Made by a program: the position numbers and the translations under genes
The notes under the pieces: generated by a model
Told to the model about the DNA's origin: nothing
Database searches by the model: none
The model's input: the letters and a program-made list of their open reading frames with translations, nothing else
Assembly: GCF_000716675.1 (NCBI RefSeq)
Contig: NZ_JNXT01000020.1
Coordinates: 1 to 64,000 of the forward strand
Length of the DNA: 64,000 nucleotides
Direction of reading: 5' to 3'
From: Streptomyces alboflavus
GTDB lineage: Bacteria; Actinomycetota; Actinomycetes; Streptomycetales; Streptomycetaceae
Part shown: piece by piece, positions 16,293-24,313 of the stretch
Layout: the number at the start of each line of letters is the position of its first letter
How positions within the stretch are numbered: position 1 is the first letter of the stretch

Positions 16293-16340
16293 CTCTCCCC
16301 ACCGAGGAGAGCCCCGCCCCCGTACGCCGAGGAGCCCTCC

Positions 16341-17117
16341 ATGCCCGCCGCCGCCCGCACCCGCTTCACCGGCCGCACCGCCCTCGTCACCGGCGGCGGC
16401 TCCGGCCTCGGCCGTGCCATCGCGCTGGCCCTCGCCGCCGAGGGCGCGAACGTCGTCGTCACGGGCCGTTCCGAGGCCCCGCTGAAGGAGACGGTGACAC
16501 TGATCGAGGAGGCGGGCGGCACGGCCCTCGCGCACCCCGCCGACGTGACGCGCGCCGCGGACGTCGAAGCCGCGGTGCGCGCGGCCGTGGACCGCTTCGG
16601 CTCCCTCGACGTGGCCGTGAACAACGCGGGCGTCTTCCGCGGCGGCGCCCCGATCGCCGAACTGCCCGAGGAGGACTGGCAGACCCTGCTCGACACCAAC
16701 GTCACCGGCGTCTTCCTCGCCCTGCGCGCCGAGGTCCGCCAGATGCGCACCCAGGACGGCGGCGGCGCGATCGTGAACATCGCCTCCAACCTGGGCGCCC
16801 ACAAGCGCCGCCCCGGCATCGCCGGCTACGTCGCCGCGAAGGCCGCCGTCTCCGCCCTCACCCGCGCCGCCGCCCTCGACCACATCCAGGACGGCGTCCG
16901 CATCAACGCGGTCAGCCCCGGCCCGTCGGCCACCACGATGTCCCTGCGCCCCGGCGAGACCCCCACCGACCGCACCACCCGCATGCGGGCCGAGTCCCCT
17001 CTCGGCCGCGTCTCCGACTCCGCGGAGATCGCGGCGGCCGTCCTCTACCTGGCGTCGGACGACGCGGCGTCGGTGGTGGGCACGGACCTGGTGGTGGACG
17101 GGGGCGCGTCGGCCTGA
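16341..17117 (+). CDS. Short-chain dehydrogenase/reductase (classical SDR)
   Basis: A 258-aa NAD(P)-dependent oxidoreductase. Signatures: TGGGSGLG cofactor loop (about 16-23), NNAGV, a Ser before YVAAKAAV (Y-X3-K active site) and INAVSPGP. The C-terminus DLVVDGGASA is typical of the FabG-like group. The cofactor loop is followed by VVTGRS, and the Arg suggests NADPH. GGAG lies 6 bp before the ATG. It begins 86 bp after nirD, behind the double palindrome, so it is probably regulated separately from the nirBD operon. Substrate unknown. Confidence 0.92.
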   Translation: MPAAARTRFTGRTALVTGGGSGLGRAIALALAAEGANVVVTGRSEAPLKETVTLIEEAGGTALAHPADVTRAADVEAAVRAAVDRFGSLDVAVNNAGVFRGGAPIAELPEEDWQTLLDTNVTGVFLALRAEVRQMRTQDGGGAIVNIASNLGAHKRRPGIAGYVAAKAAVSALTRAAALDHIQDGVRINAVSPGPSATTMSLRPGETPTDRTTRMRAESPLGRVSDSAEIAAAVLYLASDDAASVVGTDLVVDGGASA

Positions 17118-17205
17118 CCGGACCCCACCACGCCCCCGCACTCCTCACCACCCCCGCACAGTCACCCCCCTGACCGTCGACCCATACAGGCGTACGCTCA
17201 GCGGC

Positions 17206-18159
17206 ATGACGGGCAGTGGGCGTACGAGGGGCTGGGCCGCGCGTGACATTCCTGACCAGGAAGGGCGTGTCGCCGTCGTCACCGGGGCCAACAGCGGGAT
17301 CGGGTTCGTCACGGCGCGGGAGCTGGCCCGGCGGGGCGCGCGGGTGGTGCTCGCCTGCCGCAGCGCGGAGCGCGGCGGGGACGCCGTGCGGCTGCTCTCG
17401 GACGAAGTGCCGGACGCGGACGTGGAGTTCCGGCGTCTGGATCTCGGGGACCTGGCCTCCGTGCGGGAGTTCGCCGAAGGGTTCGAGCGGGATCTGGGCG
17501 GGCGGCTCGATCTGCTCGTCAACAACGCGGGCGTGATGGCGTTGCCGTACCGGCGCACCACGGACGGCTTCGAGACCCAGTTCGGTGTGAACCACCTCGG
17601 GCACTTCGCGCTGACCGGGCTGCTCCTGCCGCAGCTGCTCGCGACGCCCGGCGCCCGTGTCGTCACGGTCTCCAGCATGGCCCACGCGCTCGCCAACATC
17701 GACATCGGCGACCTCAACAGCGAGCTGCGCTACCGCCGTTGGCCAGCCTACGCCCGCTCCAAGTCGGCCAACCTGCTGTTCGTCCACGAACTCGCCCGGC
17801 GCCTCGCCGATTCGGGCGCCGACGTGGTCGCGGCGGCCGCGCACCCCGGCTACGCCGCGACGAACCTCCAGTCGACCGGCCCCCGGATGGCGGGCCGCCG
17901 GGCCACGGAGGCCTTCATGGCGGTGGGCAACCGCGTCGTCGGCCAGTCCGCGGACACCGGCGCCCTGCCGACGCTGTACGCGGCCACGGCACCGGGAGTC
18001 CGTCCCGACTCCTTCACGGGCCCCCGCTTCCTCGCCTGGCGCGGCACCCCCGCCCCGTCCCCCCGAGCCCCCTGGACCCGCAACGACGTGGCGGGCGAAC
18101 GCCTTTGGGCGGCATCGGAGGTGCTGACGGGGGTGACGTACGCAGCACTGAAGGGCTGA
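17206..18159 (+). CDS. SDR oxidoreductase, retinol-dehydrogenase-like
   Basis: A 317-aa SDR of the type often annotated as retinol dehydrogenase or protochlorophyllide reductase-like. TGANSGIGFVTARELARRG (cofactor fold), LACRS, LDLGDLASV, LVNNAGVM, NHLGHFALT and active-site YARSKSANLL (Y-X3-K) are all present, followed by AHPGYAATNLQ. Length and motif order match the family. Substrate cannot be inferred; neighbours are another SDR and an unrelated membrane protein. Confidence 0.92.
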   Translation: MTGSGRTRGWAARDIPDQEGRVAVVTGANSGIGFVTARELARRGARVVLACRSAERGGDAVRLLSDEVPDADVEFRRLDLGDLASVREFAEGFERDLGGRLDLLVNNAGVMALPYRRTTDGFETQFGVNHLGHFALTGLLLPQLLATPGARVVTVSSMAHALANIDIGDLNSELRYRRWPAYARSKSANLLFVHELARRLADSGADVVAAAAHPGYAATNLQSTGPRMAGRRATEAFMAVGNRVVGQSADTGALPTLYAATAPGVRPDSFTGPRFLAWRGTPAPSPRAPWTRNDVAGERLWAASEVLTGVTYAALKG

Positions 18160-18180
18160 GACAGCACGGCAAAGGGTAGA

Positions 18181-18290
18181 GCCCCGTAAGGGGCGCGGGG
18201 CACCGAGCCCCGCAAGGGCGCAAGGGGCGCACGGCACCGAGCCCCGTAAGGGGCGCGGGGAACTGCGCGACCAGCCCCCACCCGCCCGCA
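18181..18290. repeat. Streptomyces intergenic repeat element (hairpin cluster)
   Basis: GCCCCGTAAGGGGC hairpins occur at 18181-18194 and 18241-18254, 60 bp apart, followed by GGCGCGGGGAACTGCGCGAC within 18250-18276. The 27 bases at 18250-18276 recur exactly, inverted, at 46297-46323. From memory this is one of the commonest intergenic sequences in Streptomyces genomes, typically beyond 3' ends. It lies between two convergent genes and probably also acts as a terminator. Confidence 0.8.
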
Positions 18291-18330
18291 GAAGAAGCAA
18301 CCGCCCCGCAACCGCCCAGCAAGCGCAGCG

Positions 18331-18903
18331 CTACTGCAGGCCCGAAGCCGCGAACACCCCCTTCGCCTCCCGCCCGTCCAGCCGCGCCAACAGCCGCGAA
18401 AGCTCCACCGACCCGGTCCGCAGCAGCCCCGCCTCCCGCGCGGCCCGAGCGCCCGCGTCGAGGCGGTGCAGCATCAGCGGATTCTCGGCGAGGACCTTCG
18501 GGTCGAACTCGACGCGATGGCCGAGCGAGTCGCACAGGACGAGCCGCGCGGCGACGGTCTCGCTGACCCGGACGCTGGTGAGCAGGTCGACGCACACATG
18601 CCGCCGCCGCACCGGCCCCCGCACGGCGAGCCACCCCGGCCCCGCGCTGACCCGCACCGGATGCAGGATGACGTACAGCAGGACGGCGAGCCCCGCCCAC
18701 AACCCGGTCCGCACAGCGCTCAGCGTCCCGCCCGCGAAGTCGACCAGCATGATCAGGGCGAACAGGGCGGCCGAGCAGAAGACGGCGGCCCGCAGGTCGG
18801 ACGCCCAGCGCCGGTCGGTCACCACGGCGTCCGCGTCCGGCGCGCGGGTCGCGTCCAGTGCGTGCGCCGTGTTCCTGCCCCGAGTCGTCCAGTCATGTCC
18901 CAT
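18331..18903 (-). CDS. Small membrane protein with PH-like domain
   Basis: A 190-aa protein with two hydrophobic helices (about 41-60 and 66-84) followed by a soluble C-terminal domain (PVRVSAGPGWLAVRGPVRRRHVCVDLLTSVRV). Its beta-rich pattern and position after a TM pair resemble bacterial PH (DUF304/YdbS-like) domains. I chose the ATG at 18903 (MGHDWTT) over an upstream start that would add an Arg-rich stretch. Function unknown. It is convergent with the SDR gene and divergent from the KimA-like permease. Confidence 0.75.
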   Translation of the reverse strand: MGHDWTTRGRNTAHALDATRAPDADAVVTDRRWASDLRAAVFCSAALFALIMLVDFAGGTLSAVRTGLWAGLAVLLYVILHPVRVSAGPGWLAVRGPVRRRHVCVDLLTSVRVSETVAARLVLCDSLGHRVEFDPKVLAENPLMLHRLDAGARAAREAGLLRTGSVELSRLLARLDGREAKGVFAASGLQ

Positions 18904-18975
18904 GTGCCGCACCGTAGGGCGGCGCCCGCGCCCCGTCCGCGCCGTTGACGTGGCACATACACGGACGCGGCACAC

Positions 18976-19016
18976 CTTGACGCGTCGCTGACGATCCCCC
19001 TCAACAAGGCGTCAAG
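18976..19016. promoter_or_regulatory. Inverted repeat upstream of KimA-like permease
   Basis: CTTGACGC (18976-18983) and GCGTCAAG (19009-19016) form an 8-bp dyad. Further TTGACG/CGTCAA copies lie at about 18947 and 19034. The TTGACG units could be -35 elements or half-sites of a regulator acting on the divergent permease and membrane-protein genes. Confidence 0.35.
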
Positions 19017-19134
19017 AGGCGGACCGGCCCCGTCAAAGTCGCGCCAAGGAGGGCGGCGAGCCGCCCGCACACGCCGACGCTGGGATGGCCCGCCGACTCG
19101 ACCACAGCAGCTGACCTGCACGAAAGGCACCAGC

Positions 19135-20988
19135 ATGACGACCGTTTCCGAGCGCCCCGACGCTCCGGCGATCGAGGAACCTCCCGATACCGGCGCGGCG
19201 GACCCTGGTGACCGGCATCGGCTCACCGCCCTCCAGGGCCTGGCCGCGCTGTCGCTCGACGCCATGGCGTCGGTCGCGTACGGGCCGGAGGCCATCGTGC
19301 TCGTCCTGGCCACGGCCGGCGGGTACGGGCTCGGCTTCACGCTGCCGGTGACCCTCGCCATCGCCGCGCTGCTCGCCGTCCTCGTCGCCTCCTACCGCCA
19401 GGTCATCGCCGCCTTCCCCGACGGCGGCGGCAGCTACGCCGCCGCGAAGACCCACCTGGGCCGCCGCTCCGGCCTGGTCGCCGCCGCGTCCCTCGTCCTC
19501 GACTACGTCCTGAACGTCGCCGTCGCCGTGACGGCGGGCGTCGCGGCCCTCACCTCCGCGTTCCCCGAGCTGTACGGCGACCGCGTCGCCCTGTGCCTCG
19601 GCGTCCTCGTCGTCATCACGGCCGTCAACCTGCGCGGCATCGTCGACTCGGCGCGCGTGTTCATCGCCCCGACCGCGGTGTTCGTCGGCGCGATCCTCAC
19701 GATGGTCACCGTCGGCCTGTTCCGGGACGGCCCGGTCTCCACCGAGGCCGCCCAGGGCCACGCCTCCGTCCTCTCCGACAACGCCACCACGGTCGGCGCC
19801 CTGCTTCTGCTGAAAGCTTTCGCCTCGGGCTGTTCCGCGCTCACCGGCGTGGAGGCCATCGCCAACGCCGTGCCGTCCTTCCGCACCCCGCGCGTCAAGC
19901 GCGCCCAGCACGCGGAGGTGGCGCTCGGCGCGCTGCTCGGCGTGATGCTGATCGGCCTGTCCGTCCTGATCTCGCGCTTCGGCCTCCAGCCGGTCGAGGG
20001 CGTCACCGTCCTCGCCCAGCTCACGGACGCGTCCCTCGGCCACAACTGGGCTTTCTACGTCGTCCAGTTCGCCACGATGATCCTGCTGGCCCTCTCCGCC
20101 AACACCTCCTTCGGCGGCCTGCCCGTCCTGATGAGCCTGCTCGCCCGGGACAACTACCTGCCGCACGTCTTCGCCCTCAAGGCCGACCGGCAGGTCCACC
20201 GCCACGGCGTGATCGCGCTCGCCGTCGCGGGCGCGGGGCTCCTCGTGTTCTCCGGCGGCGACACCAACACCCTCGTACCGCTGTTCGCCATCGGTGTCTT
20301 CGTCGGCTTCACGCTCTGCCAGACCGGCATGGTCATCCACTGGCGCAAGGCGGGCAAACCCGCGAAGGCGTTCCTCAACGGCTTCGGCGCGGTCCTCACC
20401 GGCATCTCCGCCGTCGTCGTGACAGCCACGAAGTTCACCGAGGGCGCCTGGCTGATCGTGCTCGCGCTGCCCGCGATCGTCGCCGTCTTCGAGGTCGTGC
20501 ACCGGGCGTACGGCCGCATCGGCGCGGACCTCGGCCTCGGCCGCGTCCCCGAGCCGCCGCACCGCGACCACTCCCTTGTCATCGTCCCCGTGTCCGGCCT
20601 GTCCCGGCTGACCTGCGAGGCCCTGAACGCGGCGGTGTCGCTCGGCGACGAGGTGCGGGCCGTGACGGTCACGTACGACGACGTCGAGGACCGGGCCGCG
20701 GCGCAGTCCCTTCGCCGGGACTGGGAGCTGTGGGGGCCGGGGGTGGATCTGGTCGAGCTGCCGTCCACGGCCCGGACGGTCGGGCGGCCGGTCGCCGAGT
20801 ACGTGCGGAAGGTGTACCAGTACCACCCGGGGACCCGGGTCACCGTCCTGATCCCGGAGGTGGAGCCCGCCCATCTGTGGCAGCGGCTGCTCCAGAACCA
20901 GCGGGGGGCCGTGCTGGCGCACGCGGTGCGGCGGGACACGGATGCGGTGATCTGCCGGTTGCGGTTCCGGCTCGCCCGGCGGCGCTGA
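19135..20988 (+). CDS. KUP/KimA-like permease of the APC superfamily, probable potassium uptake
   Basis: A 617-aa protein with about 12 TM helices in residues 25-460 and a cytosolic C-terminal domain of about 140 residues (HRDHSLVIVPVSGLSRLTCEAL), which resembles a universal-stress-like fold. From memory, the segments LSLDAMASVAYG, ASYRQVIAAFPDGGGSY and LVLDYVLNVAVAVTAG align well with Bacillus subtilis KimA, a high-affinity K+/H+ symporter. A general amino-acid permease is the alternative. In Bacillus kimA is controlled by a c-di-AMP riboswitch; I see no such element in the 231-bp leader here. GAAAGG precedes the ATG. Confidence 0.8.
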   Translation: MTTVSERPDAPAIEEPPDTGAADPGDRHRLTALQGLAALSLDAMASVAYGPEAIVLVLATAGGYGLGFTLPVTLAIAALLAVLVASYRQVIAAFPDGGGSYAAAKTHLGRRSGLVAAASLVLDYVLNVAVAVTAGVAALTSAFPELYGDRVALCLGVLVVITAVNLRGIVDSARVFIAPTAVFVGAILTMVTVGLFRDGPVSTEAAQGHASVLSDNATTVGALLLLKAFASGCSALTGVEAIANAVPSFRTPRVKRAQHAEVALGALLGVMLIGLSVLISRFGLQPVEGVTVLAQLTDASLGHNWAFYVVQFATMILLALSANTSFGGLPVLMSLLARDNYLPHVFALKADRQVHRHGVIALAVAGAGLLVFSGGDTNTLVPLFAIGVFVGFTLCQTGMVIHWRKAGKPAKAFLNGFGAVLTGISAVVVTATKFTEGAWLIVLALPAIVAVFEVVHRAYGRIGADLGLGRVPEPPHRDHSLVIVPVSGLSRLTCEALNAAVSLGDEVRAVTVTYDDVEDRAAAQSLRRDWELWGPGVDLVELPSTARTVGRPVAEYVRKVYQYHPGTRVTVLIPEVEPAHLWQRLLQNQRGAVLAHAVRRDTDAVICRLRFRLARRR

Positions 20989-20999
20989 CAGGTCCCGCC

Positions 21000-21085
21000 T
21001 CTGGGGCTGCGCCCCTCTCCCCCCTTTCGGCCCTTCGGGCCTCGTCCTCAATCGCCGGACGGGCTATTTCTAGCCCGGGACCCGG
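21000..21085. repeat. Streptomyces REP-like element and hairpin
   Basis: The block contains CTGGGGCTGCGCCCC, GGCCCTTCGGGCC and CTCGTCCTCAATCGCCGGAC, an arrangement I recall as a very common Streptomyces intergenic repeat. It ends in the perfect hairpin CGGGCTA-TTTC-TAGCCCG (21060-21077), which could terminate permease transcription. Confidence 0.75.
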
Positions 21086-21194
21086 GCGCACCGCTAGGGC
21101 TACACGCGGCTGCAATCCGTCTGTCGTAATCCTCCCGCATGGTTGATCGTTGGGCCCGACACGTACCCGACCAACCGGCTCAGGGGGACACGTC

Positions 21195-22460
21195 ATGACC
21201 ATCAGCCGCAGAACACTGCTCGGCACCGGCACGGGAACCGCCCTCGGGTTGCTCACCGCGTGCGGTTCCAACACCGGCCGCGACGGCGGCGACTCGGACG
21301 GCAAGGGGCCGAAGCTGTCCCAGTGGTACCACCAGTACGGGGAGGCGGGGACCGAGAAGGCCGTGAAGCGGTATGCCGACGCGTACGACAAGGCCGACGT
21401 GTCCGTGCAGTGGCGTCCCGGCAACTACGACGAGCAGACCGCCGCCGCCCTCCTCACCAAGTCCGGGCCCGACGTCTTCGAGGTCAACGGCCCCACCCTG
21501 GACCAGATCCAGGGCGGCCAGGTCGTGGACCTCACCGACCTCTTCGACGGTGTGAAGGACGACTTCAACGCGGCGGTGCTCGCGCCGAAGACGTACGACG
21601 GCCGCATCTGGGCCGTCCCCCAGGTCGTCGACATGCAGCTCCTCTACTACCGCAAGAGCCTGCTCGCCGACGCGGGCCGCACCCCGCCGAAGTCGCTCGA
21701 CGAACTCGTGGACACCGCCCGCGAGTTGACGACGAAGAAGGTCAAGGGGCTGTTCCTCGGCAACGACGGCGGCGCGGGCGCCCTCGGCGGCACCCCCCTG
21801 TACGCGGCGGGCCTGAGCCTGGTCACCGACGACGGCGAGGTCGGCTTCGACGACCCCGCCGCCGCCCGCGCCCTGAGCCACCTGCGCGCGCTGTACGAGG
21901 ACAAGTCGCTGCTGCTCGGCGCGCCCTCCGACTGGTCGGACCCGTCGGCGTTCGTCCAGGGGCTCACGGCCATGCAGTGGTCGGGCCTGTGGGCGCTGCC
22001 CGCGGTCCAGAAGGCGCTGGGCGACGACTTCGGCGTGGCCGCTTTCCCCGCCGCCGCGTCCGGAGCGGAGCCCGCGGTGCCGGTGGGGGCGTACGGCTCG
22101 GCGGTCAGCGCCCGCAGCGCGCACAAGCAGGAGGCCAAGGACTTCGTGAAGTGGCTGTGGATCGAACGCACCCACTATCAAAGGGACTTCGCGCTCTCCT
22201 ACGGCTTCCACATCCCCGCCCGCCTGTCGCTCGCGAAGAAGGCCGACGTCCTCACCAAGGGCCCGGCGGCCGACGCGGTGCGCTTCGCCACCGACAACGG
22301 GTACGCGGAGCCGCTGCGCTGGACCCCGGCGAGCCGGGTCGCGTACCAGGACGCGCTCAGCCGGATCATCAAGTCCGGGGCGAACCCGGAGAGCGAACTG
22401 CGGTCCGTCGTGCGGAAGGTGTCGGCGGAGCTGGACCGGGTGCGGAAGAAGTCGTCGTGA
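21195..22460 (+). CDS. ABC transporter sugar-binding lipoprotein
   Basis: A 421-aa extracellular solute-binding protein of family 1. The N-terminus combines a twin-arginine motif (SRRTLLG) with a lipobox (LLTAC, Cys 23), indicating Tat export and lipid anchoring, common for Streptomyces sugar receptors. The mature part shows VSVQWRPGNYDEQTAAALLT, PDVFEVNGPTLDQIQ, GRIWAVPQVVDMQLLYYRK and GAYGSAVSARSAHKQEAKDFVKWL, typical of the MalE/UgpB group. The stop overlaps the permease start (GTGA). Sugar not identifiable. No ATPase is encoded here, so a shared MsiK-type ATPase is expected. Confidence 0.93.
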   Translation: MTISRRTLLGTGTGTALGLLTACGSNTGRDGGDSDGKGPKLSQWYHQYGEAGTEKAVKRYADAYDKADVSVQWRPGNYDEQTAAALLTKSGPDVFEVNGPTLDQIQGGQVVDLTDLFDGVKDDFNAAVLAPKTYDGRIWAVPQVVDMQLLYYRKSLLADAGRTPPKSLDELVDTARELTTKKVKGLFLGNDGGAGALGGTPLYAAGLSLVTDDGEVGFDDPAAARALSHLRALYEDKSLLLGAPSDWSDPSAFVQGLTAMQWSGLWALPAVQKALGDDFGVAAFPAAASGAEPAVPVGAYGSAVSARSAHKQEAKDFVKWLWIERTHYQRDFALSYGFHIPARLSLAKKADVLTKGPAADAVRFATDNGYAEPLRWTPASRVAYQDALSRIIKSGANPESELRSVVRKVSAELDRVRKKSS

Positions 22461-23401
22461 GCGCGGGCGCCGCGCGGCGCGAGCGGCTGTGGCGGCGCCT
22501 GGCGGGACCGCAGAACCGCAACCTCTGGTTCTGGGTGTTCGTCGGCCCCTTCGCGCTCGGCCTGATCGTCTTCACGTACGTACCCCTGGGCTGGAGCGTC
22601 TACCTCAGCTTCTTCGACGCCCACAACACCGTCTCGCCGAGCGACTTCGTCGGCTTCGACAACTACACGTCGATGCTGCGGAACGACGCGTTCACCGACA
22701 GCCTGTGGACGTTCGTGGTCTTCACGGCCTTCATCGTGCCGACGACGTTCGTCCTGTCGCTCTCGCTCGCGCTGATGGTGAACCGGATGCGGCGCGCGCA
22801 GGCGTTCCTGCGGTCGGTGTTCTTCCTCCCGGCGGCGTGCAGCTATGTCGTGGCGGCCCTGATCTGGAAGATGTCGATCTTCAACGGGGTGCGGTTCGGC
22901 CTGGCGAACACCGTGCTCGGCTGGTTCGGCGCGGATCAGACGGCGTGGCTGTCGACGACGGACCCGCCCTGGTACTGGCTGGTCATCGTCACCGTACGGC
23001 TCTGGCTGCAGGCGGGCTTCTACATGATCCTTTTCCTGGCGGGCCTGCAGCGCATCTCCCCCACCCTCTACGAGGCGGCGGCCGTCGACGGCGCCCGCCC
23101 CGGCTGGCAGGTTCTGCGCCACATCACGCTCCCCCAGCTGCGGACGACGTCCGTGGCGGTGACCCTGCTCCTCGTCATCAACGCCTTCCAGGCCTTCGAC
23201 GAGTTCTACAACCTGCTCTCGGACGCCCGCGGCTATCCCCCGTACGCCCGCCCGCCCCTCGTCTACCTCTACTACACGGCCCTCGGACAGGGCCAGAACC
23301 TCGGCCTCGGCAGCGCGGGCGCCGTGCTGCTCGCCCTCGTCATCGCCGTGGTGACGATCGGTCAGGCGCGCTGGTTCGGCCTCGGCAGGAAGGCGGACTG
23401 A
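22457..23401 (+). CDS. ABC sugar transporter permease 1
   Basis: A 314-aa MalF/UgpA-type permease with six TM helices. The ATPase-coupling EAA loop is YEAAAVDGARPGWQVLRHITLP near residues 210-231. The GTG start overlaps the binding-protein stop as GTGA, so I use this start rather than an upstream one. It heterodimerises with the next gene product. The final residues WFGLGRKAD are cytosolic. Confidence 0.93.
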   Translation: MSAGAARRERLWRRLAGPQNRNLWFWVFVGPFALGLIVFTYVPLGWSVYLSFFDAHNTVSPSDFVGFDNYTSMLRNDAFTDSLWTFVVFTAFIVPTTFVLSLSLALMVNRMRRAQAFLRSVFFLPAACSYVVAALIWKMSIFNGVRFGLANTVLGWFGADQTAWLSTTDPPWYWLVIVTVRLWLQAGFYMILFLAGLQRISPTLYEAAAVDGARPGWQVLRHITLPQLRTTSVAVTLLLVINAFQAFDEFYNLLSDARGYPPYARPPLVYLYYTALGQGQNLGLGSAGAVLLALVIAVVTIGQARWFGLGRKAD

Positions 23402-23404
23402 CGC

Positions 23405-24274
23405 ATGGCGGGAGTCACGAAACGAGGCGGGTCGCCGCTGTACGACGCGTGGGTGCGGGTGGGCCGCGCCCTGCGGGTGGTCCTCCTGATCGCCCTGGCG
23501 CTCCTCTTCCTGATCCCCTTCTACCTCCTGGTGCGCAACGGGCTCGCGTCGGAGCAGGACATCACGTCCCCCGACTGGACGTTCTTCCCGTCCACCCTGC
23601 ACTGGTCGAACATCCGGGAGCTGTTCGAGGACTCGACCGTCCCGATGGCCCGCTCCCTGTACAACTCGGCCCTGATCGCGGTCCTCACGACCGCGGGGAC
23701 CCTGCTCCTCGCCTCCCTCGCGGGCTACGGCCTGGCCCGCATCCCCTACCGCCACGCCGACCGCGTCTTCTACTTCGTCCTCGCCACGATGATGGTCCCG
23801 GCCGCCGTCACCTTCGTCCCCAGCTTCGTCCTGGTCTCGTCGCTGGGCTGGGTCTCGACGATGCGGGGCCTGATCGTCCCCACTCTCTTCTCGGCCTTCG
23901 CCTGCTTCATCTTCCGCCAGTACTTCCTGGGCTTCCCGAAGGAGTTGGAGGACGCTGCCCGGGTGGACGGCCTCGGCCACTGGCGTACGTACTGGCTGAT
24001 CGTCGTCCCGAACGCCCGCCCCGTGTTCGCGGCCGTCGGCACGATCGTCTTCATCGGCGCCTGGAACTCCTTCCTGTGGCCCCTGGTGATCGGCCAGGAC
24101 CGGGACGCGTGGACCGTCCAGGTGGCCCTGGCCTCCTTCACCACCTCTCAAGTCATCCGCCTGCACGAGCTGTTCATCGCGGCGGCCGTGTCGATCGTGC
24201 CGCTGCTCGTGGTGTTCCTGTTCTTCCAGCGGTGGATCGTGGCGGGGGTGGAGCGGTCGGGGATCGAGGACTGA
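23405..24274 (+). CDS. ABC sugar transporter permease 2
   Basis: A 289-aa MalG/UgpE-type permease with six TM helices and EAA loop LEDAARVDGLGHWRTYWLIVVP near residues 180-201. It starts 3 bp after the stop of permease 1. The end VAGVERSGIED is close to the usual family C-terminus (GLTAGAVKG type). A strong hairpin terminator follows, so the operon consists of three genes. Confidence 0.93.
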   Translation: MAGVTKRGGSPLYDAWVRVGRALRVVLLIALALLFLIPFYLLVRNGLASEQDITSPDWTFFPSTLHWSNIRELFEDSTVPMARSLYNSALIAVLTTAGTLLLASLAGYGLARIPYRHADRVFYFVLATMMVPAAVTFVPSFVLVSSLGWVSTMRGLIVPTLFSAFACFIFRQYFLGFPKELEDAARVDGLGHWRTYWLIVVPNARPVFAAVGTIVFIGAWNSFLWPLVIGQDRDAWTVQVALASFTTSQVIRLHELFIAAAVSIVPLLVVFLFFQRWIVAGVERSGIED

Positions 24275-24275
24275 G

Positions 24276-24305
24276 GCCCGTGCGCGGGGCGTTCCGCGCA
24301 CGGGC
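24276..24305. terminator. Bidirectional terminator between ABC operon and hydrolase
   Basis: A perfect 12-bp stem, GCCCGTGCGCGG with CCGCGCACGGGC, and a 6-nt loop lie in the 39-bp gap between convergent genes. There is no U-run, as is usual in Streptomyces. Confidence 0.85.
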
Positions 24306-24313
24306 GCGTCGGC

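Noticed and set aside
21195..24274. Complete ABC importer with its own ATPase
   Set aside because: Only binding protein and two permeases are present; the only ATPase nearby is znuC, which belongs to the zinc operon.
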